Shown here: in pieces, positions 48,646 through 60,588 of the stretch
Position numbering within the stretch: position 1 is the stretch's first letter
Layout: each line of letters opens with the position of its first letter
DNA from: Magnolia sinica
Taxonomy: Eukaryota > Streptophyta > Magnoliopsida > Magnoliales > Magnoliaceae
Direction: 5' to 3'
Length of the DNA stretch: 64,000 bases
Assembly (NCBI RefSeq): GCF_029962835.1
Contig: NC_080583.1
Location: 50,323,658 to 50,387,657, forward strand
Notes under the pieces: generated by a model
Told to the model about the DNA's origin: nothing
Database searches by the model: none
The model's input: only the letters and a program-made list of their open reading frames with translations
Translations under genes and position numbers: made by a program

Positions 48646-49363
48646 TGATGTAGGACAATTAACCACTTGATCTAAAAGCTCGAACTGATAGAGCATGGCA
48701 AATTAATCCTTTTATCTCATAGCCCAGGCCCCAAATCTATGGGTTAGGTCCTCGGCTGAACCCTCCTCGTAAGCCTCAAATTCATGGGTTCTGCCCCCTC
48801 GTGGGCCCCAAATCCATGGGTTTCACCTCACATGAGCCACCCGTCTCACGTGGGCCCCAAATCCATGGGTTTCACCTCACATGAGCCACCCGTCTCACGT
48901 GGGCCCCAAATCCATGGGTTCTGTGGGCCGCCCACCTCGAGTGTGCCCCTACATCCCACAGACCACCCCACTCAAGCCTGGTGTGAAAATGCCCCCGCAT
49001 TAATCACCCCCGGTGAGTAGTCTCGAGCACGAGACCTCTCGCTCTGATACCAATTTGATGCAGGACAATTAACCACTTGATCTAAAAGCTCGAACTGATG
49101 TAGCATGACAAATTAATCCCTTTATCTCATAGCCCAGGTCCGAAATCCATGTGTTAGGTCCTCGGCTGAACCGTCCTCATGAGCCTCAAATCCATGGGTT
49201 TTGCCCTCTCGTAGGCCCCAAATCCATGGGTTCTGCCTCACATGAGCCACCCATCTCATATGGGCCCCAAATCCATGGGTTTTGTGGGCCACCCACTTCG
49301 AGTGTGCCCCTGTATCCCACAGGCCACCCCACTCGAGCCCGGTGTGAAAATGCCCCTGCATTG
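48646..49363 (-). mobile_element. TRIM (family D) with perfect target duplication
   Basis: LTRs 48646-49002 and 49056-49363 around a 53-bp interior. Target duplication GAACC at 48641-48645 and 49364-49368. The primer site is intact: the plus strand reads GCTCTGATACCAATT at 49041-49055, directly next to the LTR. The first LTR is longer because a segment of about 60 bp (GTGGGCCCCAAATCCATGGG and following) is tandemly repeated. It sits in a LINE. Confidence 0.9.
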
Positions 49364-49528
49364 GAACCTCCTTTAGCTTTTGACTTCCATATCCATTTGT
49401 TTTTGGCAGCTTTTGGGATGTAGACCTAATGAGACTTCAAAATTATCTTTTTAGGATACAAGTCTTCACAAAAGGGTTAGAAGTGTTTACTTAAAAGCTT
49501 TATCTCCATGGATGTTAAGTTTTATTTT

Positions 49529-49549
49529 ATATATATATATATATATATA
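49529..49549. repeat. (TA)n microsatellite
   Basis: Perfect TA run of about 21 bp at the left edge of the copia remnant. Confidence 0.9.
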
Positions 49550-49629
49550 GGTAAGGGGAGCATAATTATATGGTTCTTCCTATTCCTGTTTTTTAGTCTA
49601 TTCTTATTGTTTTTTTGTTCATTATAAAC

Positions 49630-52213
49630 CTGATAGCGTTAAAGATAAGGTTGTTTCTGATTCACAATCGACTAAATCTGACTTGAAGGCGTATGAAAGA
49701 AGGAATGCTCATGCTCTAGTTCTCCCTTTGGTCTCCATGAAACATGCTTCTTTGGTTGCAGGTACTAATAGTGTTTCTACTAGCTTACCTATTTATATTG
49801 ATCTATATTTAGACTCATCTTTGGATTTTCCTATTGCTATCAGAAAAGCCAATAGACAGTGTACTTCTCATCCTATTGAAGGTTTTGTTTCCTGTCATTG
49901 GTTATCTCCAATTCATAAGTCCTTTATTTTTGGCCCTTAAGCATTCTTCTATCATTCTTAAAAATCTTAAAGAGACTCTTAATTCTCCTTTATAGTGACA
50001 AGCTATGGAGGAGGAGATGACTGCCTTTGAGAGGAATCATACGTGGGAGACGTTTGATTTACCAGTTGGGAATAATTCGGTGGGTTGTTACTGGATATAT
50101 GTTCTTAAGTATAACCCTGATGGTAGTATAACTCGATAGAAAGCTCGTCTTGTAGTTAAAGGATTTACAGAGACATGATGAGGAGTATTTTGAGATTTTT
50201 GCGTTGTTAAGATGAATTCATATGGGTGATAATTTCTCTTGTTGTTAATTTGAGTTGGCGATTGTACTAATTAGATGTTAAGAATGTCTTTTTGAATGGC
50301 AATCTGATTGAGGAAATTTATATGCTTCTCCCATTGGTTTTACTAGAAAGGGGGAGGAAAGAAAGGTATGTCGTCTTAAGAAGGCTATATATGGTTTGAT
50401 AAGTTTAGTCGGCCCTAACTTATGTGGGATTTACTACCATTTTAATGCAGGGGAATTTTCACACTGGGCTTGAGCTCAAGGTGGGCGGCTTATGTGAGGC
50501 GGTTGGCTCGTGTGATGCGGAACCCATGTGATGTGGGGCCCACGAGGTGTTTGGCCGAGGACCTAACCCATGAGATGTGGGGCCTAAGCTATGAGATAAA
50601 GGGATTGATTCACCATGCTCTATCAATTTGAGCTTTTAGAGCAAGTGGTTAGTTGTCCTGCATCAAAGTGGTATTAGAGCGAGAGGTCTCGTTTCTGAGA
50701 CTCCTCACTGGGGGTGATTAATGCAGGGGCATTTTTACATCGGGCTTAAGTGGGGTGACCTGTGGGATGCAGGGGCACACTCGAGGTGGGCGGCCTGTGT
50801 GAGGCTGGTGGCTCGTGTGAAGCAGGCCCCACCCATGTGAGGCGGGTGGCTTGTGTGATGCACAACCCATGTGATGTGGGGCCCATGAGGGGGGTTCAGC
50901 CGATGACTTAACCCATGAGATGTGGGGCTTGGGCTATGAGATAAAGGGATTGATTTTCCATGATCTATCTGTTCGAGCTTTTAGAGCAAGTGGTTAATTG
51001 CCCTGCATCATATTCACTCTGAGCATTCTGTGTTTTTTAAGTGGTTGTATATGGTATTTTGATTGTGAGTTTATATGTGGATGATATCATTGTTACCGGT
51101 GATGATGCTGGTGCAATTTCTGAGTCGAGACTATCTGAGTAAGGTTTTTGACATCAAAGATTTGGGACTGCTAAAATACTTTTGAAGAATTGAAATCTCT
51201 CATTTTAAGAAAGCATCAAGTTGTCTCAACAAAAATATGCCATTGATTTATTGACTTTAACCGGTAATCTTAGTGTTAAATCCATTGATTTCCCGTTAGA
51301 AGTTAATAAGAAGCTTTAGGCTGATGATGGGAAACTTTTTGATGATCCTCGTATGTACTAGTTTTTGGTTGGTTTGTTGATATATTTATTATTACTTGTC
51401 CAAATTTATTTCATGCAGTGAGTTTGGATAGTTAGTTCATGTTTGCTTTTTGATCCAGTCACCTTGATGCAGTTCATTGCGACTTATATTGCATTAGGCC
51501 TTTTCTAGGACGTCTTCTTTAGCTGTCACAATAATCTTAATATTGAAGGCTATTCTGATGTAGATTGGGCAAGTTAGCCAAATGATTGACATTTTATGAT
51601 AGACGTTGTAATTTTTTCGGAGGCAATCTCGTTATTTGGAAGGCTAAAAAGAGACAGTTGTTGCACAACACAGTGATGGTACTGAGCACCATGTTATGGC
51701 GAATACCACATCAACATGCATGTGAAATTTTGGGGTTAAAAAAGTGTGTTGTTGAATTGAGATTTTTAGTGAAGACTCTTGTGCATATGTATGGTGACAA
51801 TCAAGTTGCAATTCATATAGCTTCTAATCCTGTTTTTCATGGCGGACAAAATACATTGAAGTAGATTGTCATTTTATTTGTGAGAAGGTTGCTGTTGGCA
51901 TTATTTCTACTCCCTTTGTTTCGTCTACTGCTAAACTTGCAGGTACCTTCATTAAGGTTCTTTCCATTGAAGTTGGACAACATGTTCTTGGCAAGCGAGG
52001 CATGATTAATATCTATTCCTTAGCTTGAGGGGGAGTGTAGATATATATGGACTGTAGGCCATTTCATTGAACTGTGAGCCCTTGCTCTCTAGACCATGGG
52101 CTGTCTCATATTCTCCTTGTATTTTGCTCATTATTTTTTCTTTTGCTTTTTCCTTTTTTGCCATTTGTTCCAAGGGTATTTTATGTAATTTGGCACATCA
52201 CTTAATCTAAACA
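49630..52213 (+). pseudogene. Ty1/copia retrotransposon remnant
   Basis: Decayed pol of a copia element. RT motifs are QLDVKNVFLNGNLIEEIYM (about 50264-50320) and VYVDDIIVTGDD (about 51075-51110). RNase H follows with FFGGNLVIWKAKK, DNQVAIHIASNPVFH (to 51840), then the typical tail to 52025. A polypurine tract TGAGGGGGAG (52026-52035) precedes a probable 3' LTR, TGTAGATATAT to TCTAAACA (52036-52213, end uncertain). Stops and frameshifts are frequent, and a TRIM is inserted at 50443-51010. The 5' LTR was not found. Confidence 0.82.
50443..51010 (+). mobile_element. TRIM (family D), plus-strand copy in copia pol
   Basis: LTRs 50443-50665 (223 bp) and 50718-51010 (293 bp), interior only 52 bp. 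The interior starts with primer site TGGTATTAGAGC, then GAGAGGTCTCGTTTCTGAGACTC, then a G-rich tract. Flanks CATTT (50438-50442) and TATTC (51011-51015) agree at only three of five sites, so the target duplication is decayed or altered. LTRs begin TAATGCAGG and end CCTGCATCA. Confidence 0.85.
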
Positions 52214-52225
52214 GGAAGCGGATGG

Positions 52226-54004
52226 GATGCCCATCCTTAGGGTTTCTCTCCCAAAAGATTGCCGACTGGATGCTACTACCCCACCTGCCTCTCTCTCTCT
52301 CTCTCTCTATCTCCGAAACGGCCGATTCGATTTTTTGTACCCGTATCGGCCGATACGGGCCCGAAACGGTGACTTTTTTTTTTTTTTTTTAAAGCTCTGT
52401 TTTTGCTGTTTTTTGAAACCTCTTGCTTCCAAACTGTTTCTAACTCCTTCTACTACTAATTTCGACCAACCTTAGCTAGGTATTTGATAGAAAAACACAT
52501 TATATTATAGATTTTTTTGAATCAAAGCTCGGTGGGCCATTTTTCAGAAATTCGTCAAAAATAGGTATTTATACTTTTTTTTAATATATTTTGCTGTTTT
52601 AATCATATCATATGATGTGTTAATCATAGTAGAACATGTTAATGTGCATTTTACAGATTTGGGGTGCCATTTAATAATTTTTTAATATTTTTTTCTATTT
52701 ACGCATGAATTTTGGCCCCTTTTTTTAAAATTCGAAAAATCAGTTTTTAATGGTTGTTTTGAGGTTTTAATCATGCCATTTGATGTATTAATCATAGTAG
52801 AACATGTTAATGTGCATTTTACATATTTGGGGTGCCATTTTATATTTTTTTAATATTTTTTTATATTTACGCATTTATTTTGGCCCATTTTTTGAAAATT
52901 CGAATTGCCATTTTTAAATGATTCTTTTGCTGTTTTAATGATGTCATATGATGTGTTAATCATAGTAGAACATGTTAATGTGCATTTTACAGATTTAGGG
53001 TTCCATTTTATATATTTTTATATTTTTTTCTCTTTACGCCTTTCTTTTGGCCCTTTTTTTGATTCTTAGAAAAATCATTTTTTAATGCTTGTTTTGCTGT
53101 TTTAATGATGCCATATGATGTGTTAATCATAGTAGAACATGTTAATATGCATTTTACAGATTTGGGGTGCCATTTTATATTTTTTTCTATTTACGCATTT
53201 ATTTCGGCCCTTTTTTTGAAAATTCGAAAAATCATTTTTAATAGATTCTTTTGCTGTTTTAATGATGCCATATGATGTGTTAATCATAGTAGAACATGTT
53301 AATGTGCATTTTACATATTTGGGGTGCCATTTTATATTTTTATTTTTATTTTTTTCTATTTACGCATTTATTTCGGCCCTTTTTTTGAAAATTCGAAAAA
53401 TCATTTTTTAATGATTCTTTTGCTGTTTTAATGATGCCATATGATGTGTTAATCATAGTAGAACATGTTAATGTGCATTTTACATATTTGGGGTGCCATT
53501 TTATATTTTTTTTTCTATTTACACATGAATTTTGGCCCTCAAAAATAATTGCAAACACCTAAATGTAAGATATTTTCATATTACATTCATTCTAATATAT
53601 CTATCATTGATAGTAGATAGTTAGAAAATTAAATATATGAATTTTGTAGTCAAATTCAGGTTTTCTGGTTCATAAATTCATCAGACAGTCCGATACAACT
53701 TCTCACCAAAGAGTGGACCGTTACACCACCATAAACATGTTCCAATTTATAAATGAATGTATATTTGGAATGCTTAGAATATTCCGGATTTAATCCATAT
53801 TTTTTCATATTTTTTTGGCAAAAAATTTTTTTGCGCCGTTACGAGCCATTACGCCCCCGTATTCGTATCGGTTTTGGAGGTCACTGTTACGCCAACCGAT
53901 ACCGATACGGGACACCTTGATGCCCATCCTTAGGGTTTCTCTCCCAAAAGATTGCCGACTGGATGCTACTACCCCACCTGCCTCTCTCTCTCTCTCTCTA
54001 TCTC
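52226..54004. mobile_element. F-related element with 168-bp array, flanked by long direct repeat
   Basis: An 86-88-bp direct repeat (GATGCCCATCCTTAGGG to CTCTATCTC) occurs at 52226-52313 and 53919-54004. Between them lies 1.6 kb whose ends are rich in CGTATCGG/CCGATACGG. Read inward from the right, the terminus is CAAGGTGTCCCGTATCGG, matching the F ends. The left terminus lacks this sequence. No transposase is present. Family assignment of the whole is inferred. Confidence 0.65.
52540..53560. repeat. Tandem array, six units of about 168 bp
   Basis: The block TAATCATAGTAGAACATGTT starts at 52621, 52789, 52957, 53124, 53281 and 53450, giving spacings of 168, 168, 167, 157 and 169 bp. Each unit also has ATTTACGCAT, a GGCCC word followed by a T run, and TTTGGGGTGCCATTTTATA. 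Non-coding. Confidence 0.92.
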
Positions 54005-54011
54005 TCTACAA

Positions 54012-55690
54012 CAGTTAACAAGTGGGAAAGATTGCTGATTTCTTCTTTTAAATTTCTGCGAAAGATGATGGCCCACCATACCACTTTGCTGTTGATCTGC
54101 TGGATGACCTGATTCACTGATTCTCCCCTTGTCTGAGATAGATTGTGTATGATGACTGATGACTTGAAAATCTCGCACATCGGAACCTTTGTTCACCAGG
54201 TGTCCTCCCAGAATCTGACCTTATTATCTTGTTTGAAATTACTGATGCATAGTTGCTTAGCCCATGAAATTGCTCTCTGTATTTGCAATCCTTTACTTCT
54301 AGAACCAGCACTATATCCATAACATTTTGTTCCAAACCGTATGCATTGATTATCACTCTCTTTAAAAGGGAGTCTTCTCCATTGCCCAACCACTGCTACC
54401 ATTTTTCAAACAAAGCGACGTTGCAAGTTTACACTGTTGAAGACCACCCTCTTCTAAAGGCTTCATACATCCTTCCAAGTCCCTACACGGAATTTATGAG
54501 AATCTTCTGAGTTGGCCCACTGAAATTTCCTTTGAATTTCTTCAATTTTTTCGGCCACCTTTACCAGACATCATAAAAGCGACATCTGATAAATAGGTAA
54601 ATAGGCCAGCACTGATTTTAAGAGAGTGATCCGGTCACCCAGAGATAGCAGCTTACCTTTCCATGCAGGTAGGTTATTAATGAACGTATCAATTACTGGA
54701 TCCCAGGTTTCATTTTTGCTACTGCCTTGGAAAATGGGAAAGTTTTTCTGGAAGCTTGCTGACCTTTCATCCCAAAACACGATTGATCTTACTCATAACC
54801 TTATCTTCCATGTTGATTCCAATGACATTGCTCTTTGAAAGATTTACCGTTAGCTTGAAACAATTTCAAAACATAACTGAATATCTCTAAATCTGTGAGC
54901 TTCACAGCTAGAGCCATCCCCAAAAAGCATCGTTTCGTCAGCGAATAAAACAAGCTTGATGTGAACACTGCTCAAGCCATCTTGCGTACCTTTAATGAGC
55001 CTGATGCATAGTGTTGCTCAACTTTCTTGAAAGAGCTTCCCTGACCATGGAGAAGAGAAGAGGCGACAGGGCATCTCCTTGTCTCAGTGCATGATCACCT
55101 TTTAAAAAGCCCTTTAGGTCCCATTTATGACTGCAGAGAACCATGGTGAGGAGATGCAGCCTCTGATCCAAGGCTGCCCACCTTCACCCAAAGCCCATAT
55201 GATTCAGGATATGAAGATTTACTTTGAATAAGAAACCTCTTCCTCCCTTTCACTTATAGTCTTGGATCACCTCATTCGTGATAAAAGGGCCATCTACTAC
55301 CCATCTGCTTGAGATAAATGTGCTTTGAGATTCTGAGATGATCGCTTTTGTCATCTTTTGCTGTCTTTTAGCTATTAGTTTCTAAATAATCTTGTAACAG
55401 CTGCTGCCAGGACTGATCGGCCAGAACCCTGTGACTCTCTCCACACCCTTTTTCTTGGGAATAAAGGAGAAAAATGGCTTTTGTCAACTTTTGCGGCCTT
55501 TTAGCTATTACTTTCTCAATAATCTTGTAACAGCTGCTGCTAAGACTGATCGGCAGGAGTTCTGTGACTCTCTCCGCACCCTCTTTCTTGGGAATAAAAG
55601 AGATGAAAGAGGCGCCTGCTGCCTTGCATATATTAGCTTGATCACAGAAATCTTTACAACCAATAATCAATCTTCTTTAAAAATATTCTT
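54012..55690 (-). pseudogene. LINE reverse transcriptase, inverted 5' part
   Basis: Reading from 55690 down: SFISFIPKKEG (about 55590), PISLSSSCYKIIEKVIA, a segment near 55000-54840, then WKGKLLSLGDRITLLKSVLAYLP (54600-54670) and FRRNLKEEISNL near 54050. These are RT and post-RT landmarks of a plant L1-type LINE. Around 55350-55600 a segment of about 125 bp is duplicated in tandem (CTTGTAACAGCTGCTGC appears at about 55392 and again at about 55525). Frames are broken. It is head-to-head with the next LINE segment. Confidence 0.8.
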
Positions 55691-56770
55691 CTATTCAACA
55701 ATCTACTCCCAACGTTTCATGGTTTGGCATGTGGTGCTTGGATATCCCTTTGGTGGAGCTGTTCGAAGATCTATTCTCCATAGCTGATAACAGAGGAGTT
55801 ACAGTGCATAATATTTTCCAGCAATCGGGGTGCAGGACTGTGTAGTGTCCTTAAGAGCAGAATCTTGAGGAAAAAATTGTCGGTCTTGCTCATTTGCTGG
55901 CTCGATTGCAGGGTTTTTATATCCCCTGGCTAGGCTCTGGTAGAAGGATATGTGATTTGGACAAAAATGGCAACTTCACAGACAAATCCTTGGCTTGCCC
56001 ATTAGTGGGGTGTTCATCTGCTCAGTGCAGGGTTTCTCAAGGATTTGGGCAGCAGCAGTGCCCTTGAGTGTGAATGTGTGGAGGCCTTTGCCTGGTTATT
56101 TGCCTAAATAAGACCCCCTCTATCAATCACCTTAAGAGCAGAGGGATGGCAATGGCAAATAAGTTTCCTGTGTTACAAAAATGAAGAATCTGTCAACCAC
56201 CTTTTAGTTCATTGCTTTTGTATGAAGGATGATTGGGCAGCTGTGATTTTCAAGTTTGGAATGATATGGACGTTTCCTGAGTCAGTTCAGGAGATAATTG
56301 AAAGCTGGTTGGCTGCAGCATGGGGTCCTATTTGTTAGCTTCTTTGTGGTATGGTCGTGTAGGCTGCAATCTGGTCTATATGGCTTTAGAGAAACAGTAG
56401 AATCTCGAATGGTAAGGCAACGCCTGTGCATTTGCTGGCTAAGAAGATCTTTAGTCTCCTTCTTTCATAGGCTAAGGTGGATCCCAATTTTAAGGGTCTG
56501 TCTGCGACACTGATGCAAGCTTGCTGGAATGATATTACGTAATGTCATTGGCAAAGCTCAGAATGACTACATCCTAGATAGCTCCCCCACCCCCGTGACA
56601 CTTGAAGGTTAATTTCTATGGGTGCTCATGTTGTAATCCCAGGCCCTCTAGCATCAGAGGCATATTGCTGGATGGCAGAAATGAGATCGTAGTGGAGTTC
56701 TCAGGGTCCATTGGGTCTACAGACTCTAACAAGGCTGAACGTCACACTGGCTTAGAGGCTTTCCCATGAC

Positions 56771-58144
56771 TTAGCTAGCCAATTTTTGGTCTTCTTTGTA
56801 CACTATGACACTTGTACATGTTACAACCTAGAGGTTGCACACCCCAAGTGCAGGGTTGTAAAGTAGTATATACTACATACTCGATAAGACCGAGGTCGAT
56901 CCACAGGGAATGTGAGAACACAACTAAAGCTAGTATAAAATTAAGTCTAAGGTTAAGAATTTTAGTGAATTAAGATGGGTTAAAAACAATAAAACAAACA
57001 TTAAGGATCCAGAGATTCACTTCTAGCAATCATAATGTGTAATTCATCGATTCATTTTCTATAACTCAACTAAAACCGAATTCCAGTTCGTTCTAATCAG
57101 AAGATCAAACAGTTAAATTAATCACAATCATCCAACAAGGTATGATTTCAATTGAATGATTCTCTCATGAAGCACTCAGACATCAATCGTAGGGAATTCA
57201 AAGCATTCGATGTACCTGGAGTTCACAACGGATCTAGAAATAAACAATCTCAAAAGCTTTAAAGTAAATTCAAATGTAATTCAATTAAATAATCATCATT
57301 CAAATCCAATGTATGAATCAACAAACTAGAACATTGCAATTAAACTAGAAAGCTTTACCCCTTAACTTATCTAAGAGATTAGCTAGACATATCCAACTCT
57401 TAAACAAAAGAAAAACAAAGAATCTACAAGAACCCGGAAGGAAATTGAGGTGGGACGGCGTTGTTGGTGCCCCCCCCCCCTTCTCTCTCTCTAACCCTAG
57501 AAGATACCTAGGAACGTCTAAAACAATCATTTAAATCAATTAGATTTCCACACTTTCGCACAACTACCGTCAATCGATGTGTTAATCGATCGATCAATGG
57601 TCTCCAATAACTTCCAACGACCAAAATTAAAAAATATGTTAATTGTCAATCGATCAAATGGACCTTGTCCATCGATCAATTAAAGTTGGTGAAATTAGTC
57701 CAGCAACTGAATAAATTAGGGAAGTTTCGATCGATCGGACCCTGACTGTCGATCGATCAATGGCTCTGTTGATCGATCGGTAACTTTGTCGATTGATCGA
57801 CAAGATTTGTATTTCTGACCCTGCAATTACATGATTTCATTTTATTGGCTATGAATTTTCTGGACTTCTTTTTCTTGGCTTCTTCACTTGTTTTCAAGCA
57901 CTGTTCGACTTTCTCTGTCTCCTTTGGTCCACATGCTTGAGTATGCTTGATCATCATCCATTGAGCTCTCAAATATTCAATCACTCTACTCTTGGCTTTA
58001 AATACTCACCTTTAACTCAGATAATCTTAGACCTTCTAATCTTTCTTGCACACTAAAAACTCATCTAATTAAACCATTTTACCATGAATTTGCATAGGAA
58101 AACATTGCAAAGTAGGGGATAAATATGCTATATTTAGCACTCAA
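56771..58144 (+). mobile_element. Family B repeat inserted in LINE RNase H
   Basis: Parallels 591-1544 plus 8287-8700. It includes CCGAGGTCGATCCACAGGG near 56890 and the cluster of TCGATCGATCAAT palindromes at 57565-57800. No open frame of note. The left limit is only known to lie between the LINE halves. Confidence 0.6.
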
Positions 58145-58605
58145 CAATACATAGAATGCCGAGTGTTCTAGAGAGTGGTAAAATTGTGTAGACATTCCTA
58201 GAAGTCTTTAGAAATCTCTGCGAGTGTCTTGGAGGAATTCTCTATAACATTTCTAGAGTCTTACTGGCCATTGGATGAGTGCCACATGGCACAATCTTGG
58301 CCTTAGGTTAGAGCTCCTAGATTCCTCTTGGGTCTATATAAGGAGCAGACCCCCTCATTTGTAAATCACTCGAGCATTGTAAGCTTTATTCTCTTTAGTC
58401 CATTGCATCTTCACTCTCTCCTTGGTAATATCTTGCATTCTCACTAAGCTCTTATTGGTGCAAGTAGTAGAAGGTCTAACCAGAGTAGCGTTGGTGTGTT
58501 GCATGAGTGATGCACGGGCGTGTGAGCTAATGAGTTAGCAAGTTCGTGACTTGAAGTTGCAGCACTGCTTCATGCCTGTAAGTTTTGCCACGGGTTTCTA
58601 ATTTA
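58145..58605 (+). repeat. LTR-like fragment with TATA box
   Basis: Has a TCTATATAAGGAG box at about 58333, followed by a C-rich leader, TTCTAGAGAGTGG near the left and a tract of short direct words to 58590. It looks like an LTR promoter region of a copia-type element joined to family B, but no mate or terminus was confirmed. Confidence 0.4.
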
Positions 58606-58993
58606 GGCCTAGTTATCATTGAAGGCAAGCAATTCCATTTTCTGGGCAAGAGGAGATTCCTCCTTGTGTAGAGTGGCTGATTTAGTTAAGGAAGCATGGG
58701 ATTTGTGCGTTGGATGGGTAGTTTCCTTCTCTCAAGTGCCAAGAGAGGCTAATACTGAAGTGGACAATCTTGCTAAGTCAGGAGCGACCGTGACTGGCCA
58801 TCTTATTGTTGAGAGGAGATGATGTATGCTCCCCTTTGCTAGTGGATGGGGGGTAGCAGCACCTGGCTGCTTGTTTTTTGTATGGTTTTGGGTCCCAGTT
58901 TACTGGTCCATATCTTGTTTTAGCTGGTTTCTTCATTCTTTTTGTAATAAAATTTCTGATTATTTATTAAAAAAAAGCTCAAAATCTCTACAA

Positions 58994-60069
58994 AGCATTC
59001 AAGGTGACTCATAACCAAAGGTGTAATGACTAAGGTGCATTCACATTTATATAAATTGTCACAAATGTCCACACATGTAAAATGAGGGGGATGGGTGTAT
59101 TTGTTCAAATACATTCATGTACCACTTTTTAACATGTGGTGCATAATGAGAACTTTTTAATGAATGTGACCACCATAATAAGTTGCACATGGAAAAGTGT
59201 ATGTGGACATATGACAATCTATGGAACATGTACAGAAAAAAGAACTTCTTAAACTAACGAAAAAAAAAACCCTTAAAATTGGAAATAAAACTTATCAGAA
59301 CTAATCATATGTCCCTTGAAAAACTTGGGCCTGTCAGACTTAACAGTCCATGGATGCAATCGTGGCTGTTTTGGGCCACGTAAAAAACCAATGTCTTCGC
59401 TTCGGTTGTTGAAATCTCAGAATCATGCCATGAGGGTTGAGGTTTCAAGGATTGATGAAAGAACCAATTTGTTCTGACTAAAGCCACTTAAATATTCTCT
59501 CTTTATTAGATGTTTTATGCAATTTATGAATCTCGGAGTACAAAACGTTCGTACTTTTCATATAAACACCACAAGTTACACTGACATTAACCACATTTTC
59601 ACACCATAAGTTGATGTAATTTCTTATTGTTGCCCAACATGGGGGTGGGGCTTAAGAAATTAACATTCGTTCACAAAAACAGGAGCTCGTCCTATTAATA
59701 AAATTACATCACTTCTCAAAAAGGTTAAAAATAAAAGGAATTAAATTGAATTCCTTTCCCAAAGTAGGCCAACCGACCTTTCAGCAGCATGCTGTTTACC
59801 ATTCTTGGAAACTGGGAAATGTGTAGTTCTCAAATTCCTATGTGTTTGTACATTTAGAACATAAAATCAATATGCCACCTGGCAATTGGTTGTGACTGAA
59901 TTATATGCACAACAAAATGAAAAATCTGTATCAACTTATGCCTCCAAATTGATCTCTTGGCTTATAATTGTTGAACGCTGCAGAATTGTTGGTGAAGTTC
60001 TATTCTACTAATTTTACGTAACCAATGTCATGCAATCAATTTATCAAAAATTCTTTGCTCTTTTTCCAG
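58994..60069. other. End of MIC10 intron 1, no element recognised
   Basis: AT-rich sequence without repeats seen elsewhere in the window. It ends with a pyrimidine tract and the acceptor TTTTTCCAG. A plausible branch site CTAAT is at 60008-60012, about 59 bases before the exon. Confidence 0.55.
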
Positions 60070-60215
60070 GAAGCCCTGTGACACGATGGGCATCGGTAGC
60101 TTTTGGTGCGGGTGTGGGCATTGGAACATCATATACAGAGTGTTCTTACAAATTTGACGCCTATCCTTCAATGTGGACATCTCCAAAAACTTCTATTCCT
60201 CAGGCTGCTTCCCAA
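60070..60215 (+). CDS. MIC10: MICOS complex subunit MIC10, exon 2
   Basis: Completes Arg48 and encodes the second membrane segment, SPVTRWASVAFGAGVGIG, followed by YTECSYKFDAYPS and a proline-rich tail ending PQAASQ. The GAGVGIG block (about residues 60-66, GxGxGxG) is the oligomerisation motif known for MIC10. Together with exon 1 it gives two hairpin-forming membrane segments, the family layout. The exon ends CAA before the donor GTAAGG, phase 0. If unspliced, reading continues to a TGA at 60237-60239, adding VRLEVIH, which is the alternative C-terminus. Family recognition is by eye. Confidence 0.9.
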
Positions 60216-60588
60216 GTAAGGCTTGAGGTGATTCATTGACTTTTATAACTGAGCAACGTTATTTTGTAGATGCATGTAAAACATGGGAGTTTGCATGCCT
60301 AATGCTTAAAATTTTGACAGTTGGATGAAAGTCCTGCTGAAGGTGTCACTGCTTTTTCTTTTTCTTTCTTTCATTTTTTTTTTTTTTTTGTTGCAATTTG
60401 GCTTAATGATTACAGAAACAAAGTGTCAAATTATCCTGTGCCCATTGCATTTGGAGTTAAAATTTTGGCTTGATGTCTCTTCATCATTTATATAACACTG
60501 CTCGGTGAAACATACCATCTGCAAATAATGCTTTTAATTTAATTATGAAAAAGGTAAAACATGCTTTTGATGAACTTAACTGATGCAG

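Larger units (their letters stand above)
47183..49520 (-). pseudogene. LINE 3' part, zinc-finger and RNase H region
   Basis: Minus-strand LINE with its poly-A tail at about 47183-47190 (T run on plus). From high to low coordinates: SFTVKSLVHSL near 48640, the reverse-transcriptase-associated zinc region CPMCCSAKEPVNHVLLNC at about 48420-48470, then an RNase H-like segment (EVAALLQAI, 47520-47560). It is broken by a TRIM (48646-49363) and by an F MITE (47991-48335). The upper limit is approximate, and several stops are present. Confidence 0.78.
55691..58984 (+). pseudogene. LINE 3' part, plus strand, interrupted
   Basis: Carries VELFEDLFSIADNRGVTV (about 55755-55810), NEESVNHLLVHCFCMKDDW (about 56185-56240), an ESVQEIIESWLAAAWGP segment, then an RNase H half ending near 56770. 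The second half resumes at about 58610 (SNSIFWARGDSSLCRVADLV, EANTEVDNLAKSGA) and runs to a poly-A near 58971-58978. Family B and LTR material separate the halves. The direct repeat TCTCTACAA at 54003-54011 and 58985-58993 brackets this part together with the inverted part. Confidence 0.78.
16958..60069 (+). other. MIC10: MIC10 intron 1, about 43.1 kb, transposon-filled
   Basis: The donor is GTACGC at 16958. The acceptor is TTTTTCCAG ending at 60069, with a plausible branch site CTAAT at 60008-60012. No other MIC10-like coding segment was seen between them. The intron holds at least one full chromovirus, three LINEs, a copia remnant, several TRIMs, nested solo LTRs and many MITEs. It separates the two membrane segments of the protein. 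Genes with such introns in plants usually need special chromatin factors for full-length transcription; whether that applies here is inference. An alternative is that the exons belong to two partial gene copies. Confidence 0.75.

Noticed and set aside
52540..53560. CRISPR-like array
   Set aside because: Units are about 168 bp, repeated along their full length without unique spacers, in plant nuclear DNA. It is a tandem satellite-type repeat.
60030..60239. MIC10 exon 2 taken as a complete 69-residue gene starting at 60030
   Set aside because: The upstream part (MQSIYQKFFALFPG) reads through the branch site, pyrimidine tract and acceptor. The family N-terminus is at 16816-16957.
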